From Spirochaetia bacterium (lineage in GTDB: Bacteria > Spirochaetota > Spirochaetia > Sphaerochaetales > Sphaerochaetaceae), in NCBI GenBank assembly GCA_022482625.1, contig JAKVOU010000001.1:1908784-1972783 (forward strand): 64,000 nucleotides of DNA, written 5' to 3'. Under the pieces are notes generated by a model. It was given only the letters and a program-made list of their open reading frames with translations, ran no database searches and was not told the origin of the DNA. Both the position numbers and the translations under genes were made by a program. Numbering within the stretch: position 1 is the stretch's first letter; every line of letters begins with the position of its first letter. This document shows, piece by piece, positions 26,494 through 38,665 of the stretch.

Positions 26494-26536
26494 GAGTGTT
26501 GCAAACCTGATTCAGGCACGGCAACACTCTTTTTTT
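26494..26536 (+). terminator. Rho-independent terminator of the mdh-fum-hdr-flx-frd operon
   Basis: GAGTGTTGC (26494-26502) pairs with GCAACACTC (26521-26529), followed by seven T residues. It lies 23 bases after the last stop codon. Confidence 0.85.
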
Positions 26537-26604
26537 ACTTAAAATGCATTCTTGACAAAACAAAAAATGATGAATCAAAAGTATCATTCAAAGTGCAAAA
26601 ATGA

Positions 26605-29600
26605 ATTTCAATACATGCTCCTCTGTGAGGAGCGACATGTTTACGACGAATTGATTGCATGCAAAACCTTATTTCAATACACGCTCCTCTGTGAGGAGCG
26701 ACCCTGATGGGTATACAACATTTGATTATCTCTTTATTTCAATACACGCTCCTCTGTGAGGAGCGACAAGGAGCAGGCGATCACGGCCTACATCTATGCA
26801 CAATTTCAATACACGCTCCTCTGTGAGGAGCGACAAAAATCATTGACGAGCAATCCTCATTGCCCGTATTTCAATATACGCTCCTCTGTGAGGAGCGACA
26901 GTAATGGCAATCATCAAATCAACGACACTGACTATTTCAATACACGCTCCTCTGTGAGGAGCGACACAAGGACTCTTGAGGATGGTACGGAAAGTACCAT
27001 TTCAATACACGCTCCTCTGTGAGGAGCGACCTTGGGGGTGTCTTCCGGAGGTTGATTAGTACAGATTTCAATACACGCTCCTCTGTGAGGAGCGACACAT
27101 CCATACGGACCGCCCTTTATGGCAACGGCAGATTTCAATACACGCTCCTCTGTGAGGAGCGACACAAGGACTCTTGAGGATGGTACGGAAAGTACCATTT
27201 CAATACACGCTCCTCTGTGAGGAGCGACCTTGGGGGTGTCTTCCGGAGGTTGATTAGTACAGATTTCAATACACGCTCCTCTGTGAGGAGCGACACATCC
27301 ATACGGACCGCCCTTTATGGCAACGGCAGATTTCAATACACGCTCCTCTGTGAGGAGCGACACAAGGACTCTTGAGGATGGTACGGAAAGTACCATTTCA
27401 ATACACGCTCCTCTGTGAGGAGCGACACAAGGACTCTTGAGGATGGTACGGAAAGTACCATTTCAATACACGCTCCTCTGTGAGGAGCGACCTTGGGGGT
27501 GTCTTCCGGAGGTTGATTAGTACAGATTTCAATACACGCTCCTCTGTGAGGAGCGACACATCCATACGGACCGCCCTTTATGGCAACGGCAGATTTCAAT
27601 ACACGCTCCTCTGTGAGGAGCGACGTTGGTCATCCAATCCAAAAAGGGGGGAATCCAATTTCAATACACGCTCCTCTGTGAGGAGCGACGCAGATAGCAA
27701 GGGTGGCATATTATCACTAAGGGATTTCAATACACGCTCCTCTGTGAGGAGCGACCATCCATACGGACCGCCCTTTATGGCAACGGCAGATTTCAATACA
27801 CGCTCCTCTGTGAGGAGCGACAGCCATGCGGAATACAATCGTAGAGGCTAAGGCTATTTCAATACACGCTCCTCTGTGAGGAGCGACCGGAACAGGGACA
27901 ATCCTCGTGCAAACCGTACGGATTTCAATACACGCTCCTCTGTGAGGAGCGACGGCATCGGCCATGCCCTTGAGATAGGATCTCAAAAATTTCAATACAC
28001 GCTCCTCTGTGAGGAGCGACGTGGCAGACAAAAGACCACACCTTGGTCACCAAGATTTCAATACACGCTCCTCTGTGAGGAGCGACCTCTGAAGTACCGC
28101 CCTCTACCGTCATGTTCCATATTTCAATACACGCTCCTCTGTGAGGAGCGACGGAATTGCAAAGTCAATTGCAGCCGTGGGAACAGATTTCAATACACGC
28201 TCCTCTGTGAGGAGCGACGAGGTAACTCAATCGGAGATGTTATCTATTATGCATTTCAATACACGCTCCTCTGTGAGGAGCGACATGCTCAGGATGTCAT
28301 AAATAAGGCATTCCTGAATTTCAATACACGCTCCTCTGTGAGGAGCGACCCGAACAGGTTTTCCAAAAAGTTGTAGAAAATTATTTCAATACACGCTCCT
28401 CTGTGAGGAGCGACAGTTCATCAAGCCCGATGGAGCCAAGATGTTTTTATTTCAATACACGCTCCTCTGTGAGGAGCGACTCGTGCACCATATGCACAAT
28501 CTGACACAGGTCTTATTTCAATACACGCTCCTCTGTGAGGAGCGACGTGGTTGACACGTTGGCCCGGTACATGTCAGGTGATATTTCAATACACGCTCCT
28601 CTGTGAGGAGCGACGACAGTACCATACGTAGTTTCTTTTCCAACTTGATTTCAATACACGCTCCTCTGTGAGGAGCGACAGATGACAGATGGATAATGGT
28701 ACTATGGGACTTTATTTCAATACACGCTCCTCTGTGAGGAGCGACACCAACAGCAATACGGTACAAGTAGTGTCAGCAATTTCAATACACGCTCCTCTGT
28801 GAGGAGCGACATGGAGTGGTGGTCAAGATAGGGCAACAGCAAGATTTCAATACACGCTCCTCTGTGAGGAGCGACGTAGTGGGGATCTCAAACCTGCATG
28901 CAACATTCAAATTTCAATACACGCTCCTCTGTGAGGAGCGACTCCGGGGGCATTCCGGGTTCCTTTTTGTTTTGGATTATTTCAATACACGCTCCTCTGT
29001 GAGGAGCGACCGGCAACTGGCCCAACCAGATCATCGTACGGATCGGATTTCAATACACGCTCCTCTGTGAGGAGCGACACGCAATACCGAGTTCGTATTT
29101 TTCACAGATAAAATTTCAATACACGCTCCTCTGTGAGGAGCGACTTTTCATTTTGGATTCAAAAAAATAAAGCAAATCAATTTCAATACACGCTCCTCTG
29201 TGAGGAGCGACGACGACGAGATACCGTTTTGACTGACCGTGATAATTTCAATACACGCTCCTCTGTGAGGAGCGACGCTGATGTGCACGTACAAAAGGAC
29301 ATTATGCAACAATTTCAATACACGCTCCTCTGTGAGGAGCGACGGCAAGCGACGGAGCAGTGATTGAGTTAGACGGAATTTCAATACACGCTCCTCTGTG
29401 AGGAGCGACCTGCTGGTCCTTGACCGAGCGGTTGACGGCGAGTATTTCAATACACGCTCCTCTGTGAGGAGCGACTATGGAATTTTCACGACAACCAACG
29501 TCGTTTCAATTTCAATACACGCTCCTCTGTGAGGAGCGACCTGTTTTCAGACGTTGAGTACGCAAGCACGGATGAATTTCAATACACGCTCCTCTGTGAG

Positions 29601-32600
29601 GAGCGACATGTGACCAAATAGGCACCGCAGACATTAAAGATTTCAATACACGCTCCTCTGTGAGGAGCGACTACATTGGTAGGTTGAGTACCTGGACCTG
29701 CGACATTTCAATACACGCTCCTCTGTGAGGAGCGACCATAAACGGAATTGTTGATAGGCAAATTGTGGGATTTCAATACACGCTCCTCTGTGAGGAGCGA
29801 CGCATGGTGTCATCATCGGAGATTCCGCGGAGCCATTTCAATACACGCTCCTCTGTGAGGAGCGACTCTGCTCGCCATCAATCGTCACATGGGACTCCGA
29901 TTTCAATACACGCTCCTCTGTGAGGAGCGACAAGAAAACCATGACAGCCGAAGAACTCGAGAAGATTTCAATACACGCTCCTCTGTGAGGAGCGACCAGC
30001 GAGAGGGTTTTGCCCAACGGTATTTTTCCATTTCAATACACGCTCCTCTGTGAGGAGCGACTCGTTGATAACCGTCTCAGGCGTCGAGTGCTGAATTTCA
30101 ATACACGCTCCTCTGTGAGGAGCGACGGTGAACAACTCAGATGGCTCGGCAACTGACGAATTTCAATACACGCTCCTCTGTGAGGAGCGACTGTGATTTA
30201 TCAGGGACTTGATAAGGTTTCTCGTATTTCAATACACGCTCCTCTGTGAGGAGCGACGTCACCTTTGCATGCACACGCTTTTTGTACAAATATTTCAATA
30301 CACGCTCCTCTGTGAGGAGCGACTGCAATGTACAGGGGCTATCATGCTATTCATTTTATTTCAATACACGCTCCTCTGTGAGGAGCGACTGTCGTCACCT
30401 AGCGCAAACGTCCAAAGGTTTGATTTCAATACACGCTCCTCTGTGAGGAGCGACGCGACACACCCTGTCGAGGTGGCGGAGCTGGTAGAGATTTCAATAC
30501 ACGCTCCTCTGTGAGGAGCGACTGCTTGCATAGAGATTAATGTCGTGCGCTGGATATTTCAATACACGCTCCTCTGTGAGGAGCGACACATGTCGAGGAG
30601 CACAGGCTTCCAGTGCAAAGGATTTCAATACACGCTCCTCTGTGAGGAGCGACGCTGATGAGGGACTGGAAGAAAACTGATTTTTTATTTCAATACACGC
30701 TCCTCTGTGAGGAGCGACGCCGTGTTCCCGTCTTGTTTGACAACTCCCATGGATTTCAATACACGCTCCTCTGTGAGGAGCGACTTGTCGGGGACACTTC
30801 ACCGTTCCAGGCGGTGCTATTTCAATACACGCTCCTCTGTGAGGAGCGACCGGGATTCACCGCCTCCGCAGACGCAACATCCATTTCAATACACGCTCCT
30901 CTGTGAGGAGCGACTGCCAGCATCTATGCGCTGTACGATAACAACCCTATTTCAATACACGCTCCTCTGTGAGGAGCGACATGATGCGGCAAAGGTGGTC
31001 AAGCGATATGGACGTATTTCAATACACGCTCCTCTGTGAGGAGCGACTTGCTATTGCGGCGGCAGTGTCCACGGTTGCCGAATTTCAATACACGCTCCTC
31101 TGTGAGGAGCGACGGGTGTCAGACATCGGCAGCTTCAAAAACTACTCAATTTCAATACACGCTCCTCTGTGAGGAGCGACATCACCAAGCGCTGATTCCA
31201 GGCTAGATATCTCAATTTCAATACACGCTCCTCTGTGAGGAGCGACTTCATTGTTTGTTTTGCTTTTCATCAGCAATGGATTTCAATACACGCTCCTCTG
31301 TGAGGAGCGACTGCCCCACCGATAGGTGACGTATGATGCCCCCTCTATTTCAATACACGCTCCTCTGTGAGGAGCGACGACATGGACACACAACGACGAC
31401 ATCTACATCAGGATTTCAATACACGCTCCTCTGTGAGGAGCGACAGCTGAAAATTGCCATGGTTGGGTTGATAGCATTATTTCAATACACGCTCCTCTGT
31501 GAGGAGCGACAGGACGCCTACAAAGAGAAATGCCAAAGTCTGGCATTTCAATACACGCTCCTCTGTGAGGAGCGACGCACCAGCAGTTTGCAAAGCAGAA
31601 AAACAGCGAGATTTCAATACACGCTCCTCTGTGAGGAGCGACCGCACAGTGTTACTGCATCACAGCTTGGGCTGGATTTCAATACACGCTCCTCTGTGAG
31701 GAGCGACACTGAGGGCAACATGTCATATGGCGGATATCGTGAATTTCAATACACGCTCCTCTGTGAGGAGCGACTGTTGACTGGGGGTATAATTGATGGC
31801 AAGGAGCATTTCAATACACGCTCCTCTGTGAGGAGCGACTAATCGGTAACAACCGCCTTCGGTATAAATCTTTATTTCAATACACGCTCCTCTGTGAGGA
31901 GCGACAAGATATCAAGGCTGTCTATGTTTCTTTGTCCAAGATTTCAATACACGCTCCTCTGTGAGGAGCGACTCGACACGACCGTCACCACGACTGCAAA
32001 AATCATATTTCAATACACGCTCCTCTGTGAGGAGCGACTCGCCAAGCGCTGATTCCAGGCTAGATATCTCAATTTCAATACACGCTCCTCTGTGAGGAGC
32101 GACGAACATGAACGCAGGTGCTTTCGCCAACACCATTATTTCAATACACGCTCCTCTGTGAGGAGCGACATGTACATTTTTGTTGTTTGCCTTATTTTTT
32201 TATTTCAATACACGCTCCTCTGTGAGGAGCGACGCGCAAAAACCTGGATTTCCTTAGCCGAAGATGACATTTCAATACACGCTCCTCTGTGAGGAGCGAC
32301 TGAGGGCAACATGTCATATGGCGGATATCGTGAATTTCAATACACGCTCCTCTGTGAGGAGCGACGGATATTGTGGACTCGGTGCCTGACGGCGTGCCTA
32401 TTTCAATACACGCTCCTCTGTGAGGAGCGACAGGAATTGATGCTATCATTAAACAGAGGTTAATATATTTCAATACACGCTCCTCTGTGAGGAGCGACTG
32501 AATATGTCTGATTTTATATTTGAGCTTGCAAATTTCAATACACGCTCCTCTGTGAGGAGCGACAAGGTACAAAGACAGAGGTCGTCAAGCAGATAGATTT

Positions 32601-35600
32601 CAATACACGCTCCTCTGTGAGGAGCGACTGCCAATCGGTTTCCTGTGCCAGGAACCGAATCAATTTCAATACACGCTCCTCTGTGAGGAGCGACTATCTC
32701 AGTCTCTATACGGTCCTTCTGTACATCAATTTCAATACACGCTCCTCTGTGAGGAGCGACCAGTATGACTGTCAAAATTTCTTGGATTCCTCTGATTTCA
32801 ATACACGCTCCTCTGTGAGGAGCGACTAAATGGATGCTGAAAACCTTTTTGGTTTTTCAGATTTCAATACACGCTCCTCTGTGAGGAGCGACCGGAGTCC
32901 CGAAAACCTTATCCCTCAGAAATGCAATTTCAATACACGCTCCTCTGTGAGGAGCGACGCGACTACAGGCAGCACCTGCAAGGCCGCAGAGATTTCAATA
33001 CACGCTCCTCTGTGAGGAGCGACATAATACCTGCCATGGAAAACATCATAAAGATGGATTTCAATACACGCTCCTCTGTGAGGAGCGACAAGTGCATCCA
33101 ATGCCTCCTGCACTGTCGTTACTATTTCAATACACGCTCCTCTGTGAGGAGCGACTCCTTCCTTGTTCGTGATCCCTTCGATTTTTATATTTCAATACAC
33201 GCTCCTCTGTGAGGAGCGACCTTTGGGACTTAATGCATGCAAAAAGAACAGCTTATTTCAATACACGCTCCTCTGTGAGGAGCGACCTTGTGAGCAGCCC
33301 TTTTTTCAAGCACATACTTATTTCAATACACGCTCCTCTGTGAGGAGCGACTCCTTGCCATCATCTTCCCTCTTAAGGTCATTCAATTTCAATACACGCT
33401 CCTCTGTGAGGAGCGACTCACGTCCGCTATATTGCCTTGTACGTTGTTCAAATTTCAATACACGCTCCTCTGTGAGGAGCGACTATGATCGATAATTCCA
33501 GGAAATAATCTAATCCTATTTCAATACACGCTCCTCTGTGAGGAGCGACGCCGTATTTCTTCAAAAGCAGATAGTTGCTTCCATTTCAATACACGCTCCT
33601 CTGTGAGGAGCGACATGGCAAGCTGCTTCATGCGGTCAAGCGTGGCAATATTTCAATACACGCTCCTCTGTGAGGAGCGACGTATTCCTATGAACTGCAT
33701 GACATCACCGACATTATTTCAATACACGCTCCTCTGTGAGGAGCGACCAATGCAGACATTATCTTCGCAACCGTGGCATTTATTTCAATACACGCTCCTC
33801 TGTGAGGAGCGACTGTCACCGCTTGGTACCTTTTCACCTTCGCTCATATTTCAATACACGCTCCTCTGTGAGGAGCGACAGGATAGCAAACGGTACATCT
33901 TCGCTGACTGATATTTCAATACACGCTCCTCTGTGAGGAGCGACTGATGCTTGCAAATGGACTGATCTTCATCCTGTTGATTTCAATACACGCTCCTCTG
34001 TGAGGAGCGACAGGAAGCAGAGACATTACCTTTTGGCCATAGTTTATTTCAATACACGCTCCTCTGTGAGGAGCGACACTGCCCGAACCCCGAGTTAGCG
34101 GTACCATTGTTATTTCAATACACGCTCCTCTGTGAGGAGCGACACGATACGTGCAAGCCTGTCGGTTATGGAATCTATTTCAATACACGCTCCTCTGTGA
34201 GGAGCGACTTCCTCCTAAAATTAACTTGATGGAGCATGTGGATTTCAATACACGCTCCTCTGTGAGGAGCGACCTGAGCGGTATGGAATCGTCGAAAGGC
34301 ATCAGAAATTTCAATACACGCTCCTCTGTGAGGAGCGACGCTGATCCCTTACGGGTCTGTTTTGCTATCTCAATTTCAATACACGCTCCTCTGTGAGGAG
34401 CGACTCAAGATCTTTTTTGTTTGTTTCTTTTGAATCTATTTCAATACACGCTCCTCTGTGAGGAGCGACCATTGTTATCCATAAAAGTACCTCCTGGATG
34501 CAGATTTCAATACACGCTCCTCTGTGAGGAGCGACGAGCATTCCCCTACATCGATGATATTCACATTCCCATTTCAATACACGCTCCTCTGTGAGGAGCG
34601 ACAATTATCAAATGTAACATTGAGGTAACGTTTTGATTTCAATACACGCTCCTCTGTGAGGAGCGACTCGTAGCCCACTTCAGGAGCAATCTTATCTACG
34701 ATTTCAATACACGCTCCTCTGTGAGGAGCGACGTTCGGCGGCAATGACCTGCTTGACAGCTTTGAGATTTCAATACACGCTCCTCTGTGAGGAGCGACAT
34801 GCATCGGCCTGGTCAGCATCAAAGAGGTAGGTTATTTCAATACACGCTCCTCTGTGAGGAGCGACACACGTTCGGAGGTATACTGTCGAGTCTTAAGTCT
34901 ATTTCAATACACGCTCCTCTGTGAGGAGCGACGATTGACCGCACACCATATGTGCGCCCTATACTTATTTCAATACACGCTCCTCTGTGAGGAGCGACAT
35001 GATTGCACTTGCAGGTATCCATTTCCTTTCATTATTTCAATACACGCTCCTCTGTGAGGAGCGACGGAACAGAAGGCCGATGAAATAAGAGGATTACGAT
35101 TTCAATACACGCTCCTCTGTGAGGAGCGACTTGGCAAAAGGGACTGATAAAATGATGCGCACGATTTCAATACACGCTCCTCTGTGAGGAGCGACAGTGT
35201 CCATATAATCCCCCTACCCTATCGGTAGGGATTTCAATACACGCTCCTCTGTGAGGAGCGACCTCGACTACATAGGCATAGTCAGGCCAGGAACCATTTC
35301 AATACACGCTCCTCTGTGAGGAGCGACCGCTAGGATAGCTTGCTGTACGGAGACAGCCAGAATTTCAATACACGCTCCTCTGTGAGGAGCGACCGGAGTT
35401 ACATTCGAGGTTGTCAGAGGTGACAGGATTTCAATACACGCTCCTCTGTGAGGAGCGACATTGTTATCCATAAAAGTACCTCCTGGATGCAGATTTCAAT
35501 ACACGCTCCTCTGTGAGGAGCGACTCTATTGCCCTCTTGTCCATCTTGTAACATCATATTTCAATACACGCTCCTCTGTGAGGAGCGACTACTCAAGCAA

Positions 35601-38224
35601 GAGTATGTATATTATGGGGTATTATTTCAATACACGCTCCTCTGTGAGGAGCGACGAATGTGTATTCCTTGAACGTAAGATATTATGGAAATTTCAATAC
35701 ACGCTCCTCTGTGAGGAGCGACCGCTAGGATAGCTTGCTGTACGGAGACAGTCAGAATTTCAATACACGCTCCTCTGTGAGGAGCGACGGCGTGACTTTG
35801 CATATTTTATACGCTACTTCTGATTTCAATACACGCTCCTCTGTGAGGAGCGACCGATGGTTTAGTAGCTCATAATAAAACTATTGAGATTTCAATACAC
35901 GCTCCTCTGTGAGGAGCGACATAAAATTGATATACTTGATAAAGTTATAAAAATTTCAATACACGCTCCTCTGTGAGGAGCGACCGATGTAAGCCATGGA
36001 GAGTATATCCCATGCCAATATTTCAATACACGCTCCTCTGTGAGGAGCGACAAGACTGATTACAGGAGCCATTCATATGTCATATTTCAATACACGCTCC
36101 TCTGTGAGGAGCGACTGGTTTGGACCCGTATCCGCTCTCACGATACTAGGATTTCAATACACGCTCCTCTGTGAGGAGCGACTGTCAAGCACTTGACCAA
36201 GGGTAATCAACATTTCAATACACGCTCCTCTGTGAGGAGCGACCCTACAGGGTACAATTTACTTCAAGGGATACTTGGATTTCAATACACGCTCCTCTGT
36301 GAGGAGCGACGCGGAAGTGGCGGGAGGCGTTGACCCCACTGATATTTCAATACACGCTCCTCTGTGAGGAGCGACTGCTTCAACCGCAACATCCGCTCCG
36401 TTCGCAACGATTTCAATACACGCTCCTCTGTGAGGAGCGACTGGCTTGCCATTCTTTCTCGGTATAATGCTTATATTTCAATACACGCTCCTCTGTGAGG
36501 AGCGACTGCTTTGGGACCAGTTCAGATATAGGCATAATGGATTTCAATACACGCTCCTCTGTGAGGAGCGACCTTAGTCACTTGATCAATATTATCACCT
36601 ATCACAATTTCAATACACGCTCCTCTGTGAGGAGCGACAATCTTAACCTTCTTTATTATCTTTGAAGGGTTATTTCAATACACGCTCCTCTGTGAGGAGC
36701 GACTTTACTTGAGCCTTTACATAATCATCATTACGGATTTCAATACACGCTCCTCTGTGAGGAGCGACCTGACGCTGTATATTATCCGTGTCCTGTTTTA
36801 TAATTTCAATACACGCTCCTCTGTGAGGAGCGACTGCCAATCGGTTTCCTGTGCCAGGAACCGAATCAATTTCAATACACGCTCCTCTGTGAGGAGCGAC
36901 TGATGGTAGCGAAGTGCCTTATGGAATCCTTCAGATTTCAATACACGCTCCTCTGTGAGGAGCGACGACAACAATTGCAGGATAGCATATGCAGATAATT
37001 ATTTCAATACACGCTCCTCTGTGAGGAGCGACCCCGGCGCAGATAGTTGCAGGTGATGAATATGATATTTCAATACACGCTCCTCTGTGAGGAGCGACTT
37101 GATGATATTTCAAATGCTTTGGATGGGTTCTTGATTTCAATACACGCTCCTCTGTGAGGAGCGACATTGAATATTCAAGATTATCTACGCCTCTTACAGA
37201 TTTCAATACACGCTCCTCTGTGAGGAGCGACCGTGCCGTCCATTGCCTGAAGTGACAGAGATATCATTTCAATACACGCTCCTCTGTGAGGAGCGACTGC
37301 ATCGGCCTGGTCAGCATCAAAGAGGTAGGTTATTTCAATACACGCTCCTCTGTGAGGAGCGACCTGATTGACCGCACACCATATGTGCGCCCTATACTTA
37401 TTTCAATACACGCTCCTCTGTGAGGAGCGACCTATGTGACCATGGCTACCAGCCTTGTGGCGGATATTTCAATACACGCTCCTCTGTGAGGAGCGACATC
37501 CGTGCATATATTCCCATTATGCCTATATCTATTTCAATACACGCTCCTCTGTGAGGAGCGACGAAGCTGACTTCACGCTCTGCCGCAACTGTATCATTTC
37601 AATACACGCTCCTCTGTGAGGAGCGACTGATGCTTGCAAATGGACTGATCTTCATCCTGTTGATTTCAATACACGCTCCTCTGTGAGGAGCGACGATTTG
37701 CGGTAAGGTAATCACCCAATACAAATTGAATTTCAATACACGCTCCTCTGTGAGGAGCGACACATACATATATTTTATCAAATCTTCCCATCTTGTATTT
37801 CAATACACGCTCCTCTGTGAGGAGCGACTGAAATGATACTACTTTATCATCCCAATAGATTGATTTCAATACACGCTCCTCTGTGAGGAGCGACCTTCTT
37901 CTTGAGCCCCAATTTTCCAAGCAGTCCTATTTCAATACACGCTCCTCTGTGAGGAGCGACGTCATCTATCCTATACTGACAATAATGGTATCAAATTTCA
38001 ATACACGCTCCTCTGTGAGGAGCGACATCCTTGATTGCAGATGATATGATACCCATATCTATTTCAATACACGCTCCTCTGTGAGGAGCGACGATTGGTC
38101 AATACCTACTCCATTGATTGATGACAATTTCAATACACGCTCCTCTGTGAGGAGCGACTGTCACCGCTTGGTACCTTTTCACCTTCGCTCATATTTCAAT
38201 ACACGCTCCTCTGTGAGGAGCGAC
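26605..38224 (-). CRISPR. Type I-C CRISPR array, 177 repeats / 176 spacers by manual count
   Basis: A 32-bp repeat that on the plus strand starts ATTTCAATACACG and ends GAGGAGCGAC recurs every 64-68 bp. In crRNA orientation (minus strand) it starts GTCGCTCCTC and ends ATTGAAAT, the type I-C consensus with an inner palindrome CGCTCCTC/GAGGAGCG. Spacers are 32-36 bp, with one of 29 bp (36183-36211). The leader and cas genes lie at the high-coordinate end, so the newest spacer is 38159-38192 and the oldest is near 26637. Repeats are identical except the terminal one (26605, C to T) and the fifth (26868, C to T). Reading frames across the array are artefacts of the 66-bp period. Confidence 0.98.
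26966..27592 (-). repeat. Tandem amplification of a three-spacer block inside the CRISPR array
   Basis: Spacers A (26966-26998), B (27031-27064) and C (27097-27131) recur in the order ABC-ABC-A-ABC up to 27592, with identical sequences and repeats. A near-copy of C, one base shorter at its left end, recurs at 27756-27789. The block lies near the leader-distal (old) end, so it arose by recombination between repeats, not by ordinary acquisition at the leader. Confidence 0.95.
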
Positions 38225-38370
38225 AGCTAATAATTGCTTGAATCAATGATTTAATCAAGAGTAAAAATTTATACTTACTTTTTCCATACGTTTATGTTGG
38301 ATTTACAACAAATCCATAGAAAAAATCAGTGTGAATGCTCTAGTTTTTTTATGATTACCTACTATCCGCA
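38225..38370 (-). promoter_or_regulatory. CRISPR leader
   Basis: The 146-bp A+T-rich segment lies between the cas2 stop codon and the first repeat. On the minus strand it contains an inverted repeat GGATTTgttgtAAATCC (about 38304-38320) that could help integration, and a possible promoter TTGATT-17-AATTAT (38253-38258 and 38230-38235), whose -10 ends 5 bases before the first repeat. Position, composition and adjacency to the newest spacer identify the leader; the promoter is a visual guess. Confidence 0.75.
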
Positions 38371-38661
38371 CTAGACAAGAATGACACCCTCAGGGTCATA
38401 TGCAACCTTAGTACCGTAATGTTCAATTTTTGTGGCATAGTTTTTCCCTAAATGATAAATCCTAAGTGAATCTTCTTTCTCATTTATCAATTTCAACAAC
38501 CCACATCTAAAAGCAAGCAATTGGGCATAATCTACATTACATTCAAAAACTGAATTCTGGACTCTTTGTCCATAATCCTGGCAATACTTTGCAACCTTTT
38601 GTAATCGTCTTCTACCTTTGGCTGTTGTTGTCATAATATCATAAGTAATCAATATCATCAT
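38371..38661 (-). CDS. cas2: CRISPR-associated endoribonuclease/integration protein Cas2
   Basis: ATG 38661 begins MMILITYDIMTTTAKGRRRL, the normal Cas2 start with the conserved Asp after the first beta strand; the frame continues upstream only as a shadow of cas1. The 96 residues include NSVFECNVD, the second conserved strand. Cas2 dimers bridge Cas1 dimers to capture and insert spacers. The gene starts 4 bases after the cas1 stop codon and is the last cas gene before the leader. Confidence 0.93.
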   Translation of the reverse strand: MMILITYDIMTTTAKGRRRLQKVAKYCQDYGQRVQNSVFECNVDYAQLLAFRCGLLKLINEKEDSLRIYHLGKNYATKIEHYGTKVAYDPEGVILV

Positions 38662-38665
38662 ACTC

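Noticed and set aside
26756-37920. Many reading frames of 60-170 codons in the array, with tandem peptides such as FNTRSSVRSD, FQYTLLCEER or VAPHRGACIEI
   Set aside because: They are translations of the 32-bp CRISPR repeat; repeat plus spacer is about 66 bases, a multiple of three, which keeps frames open. They are not genes.
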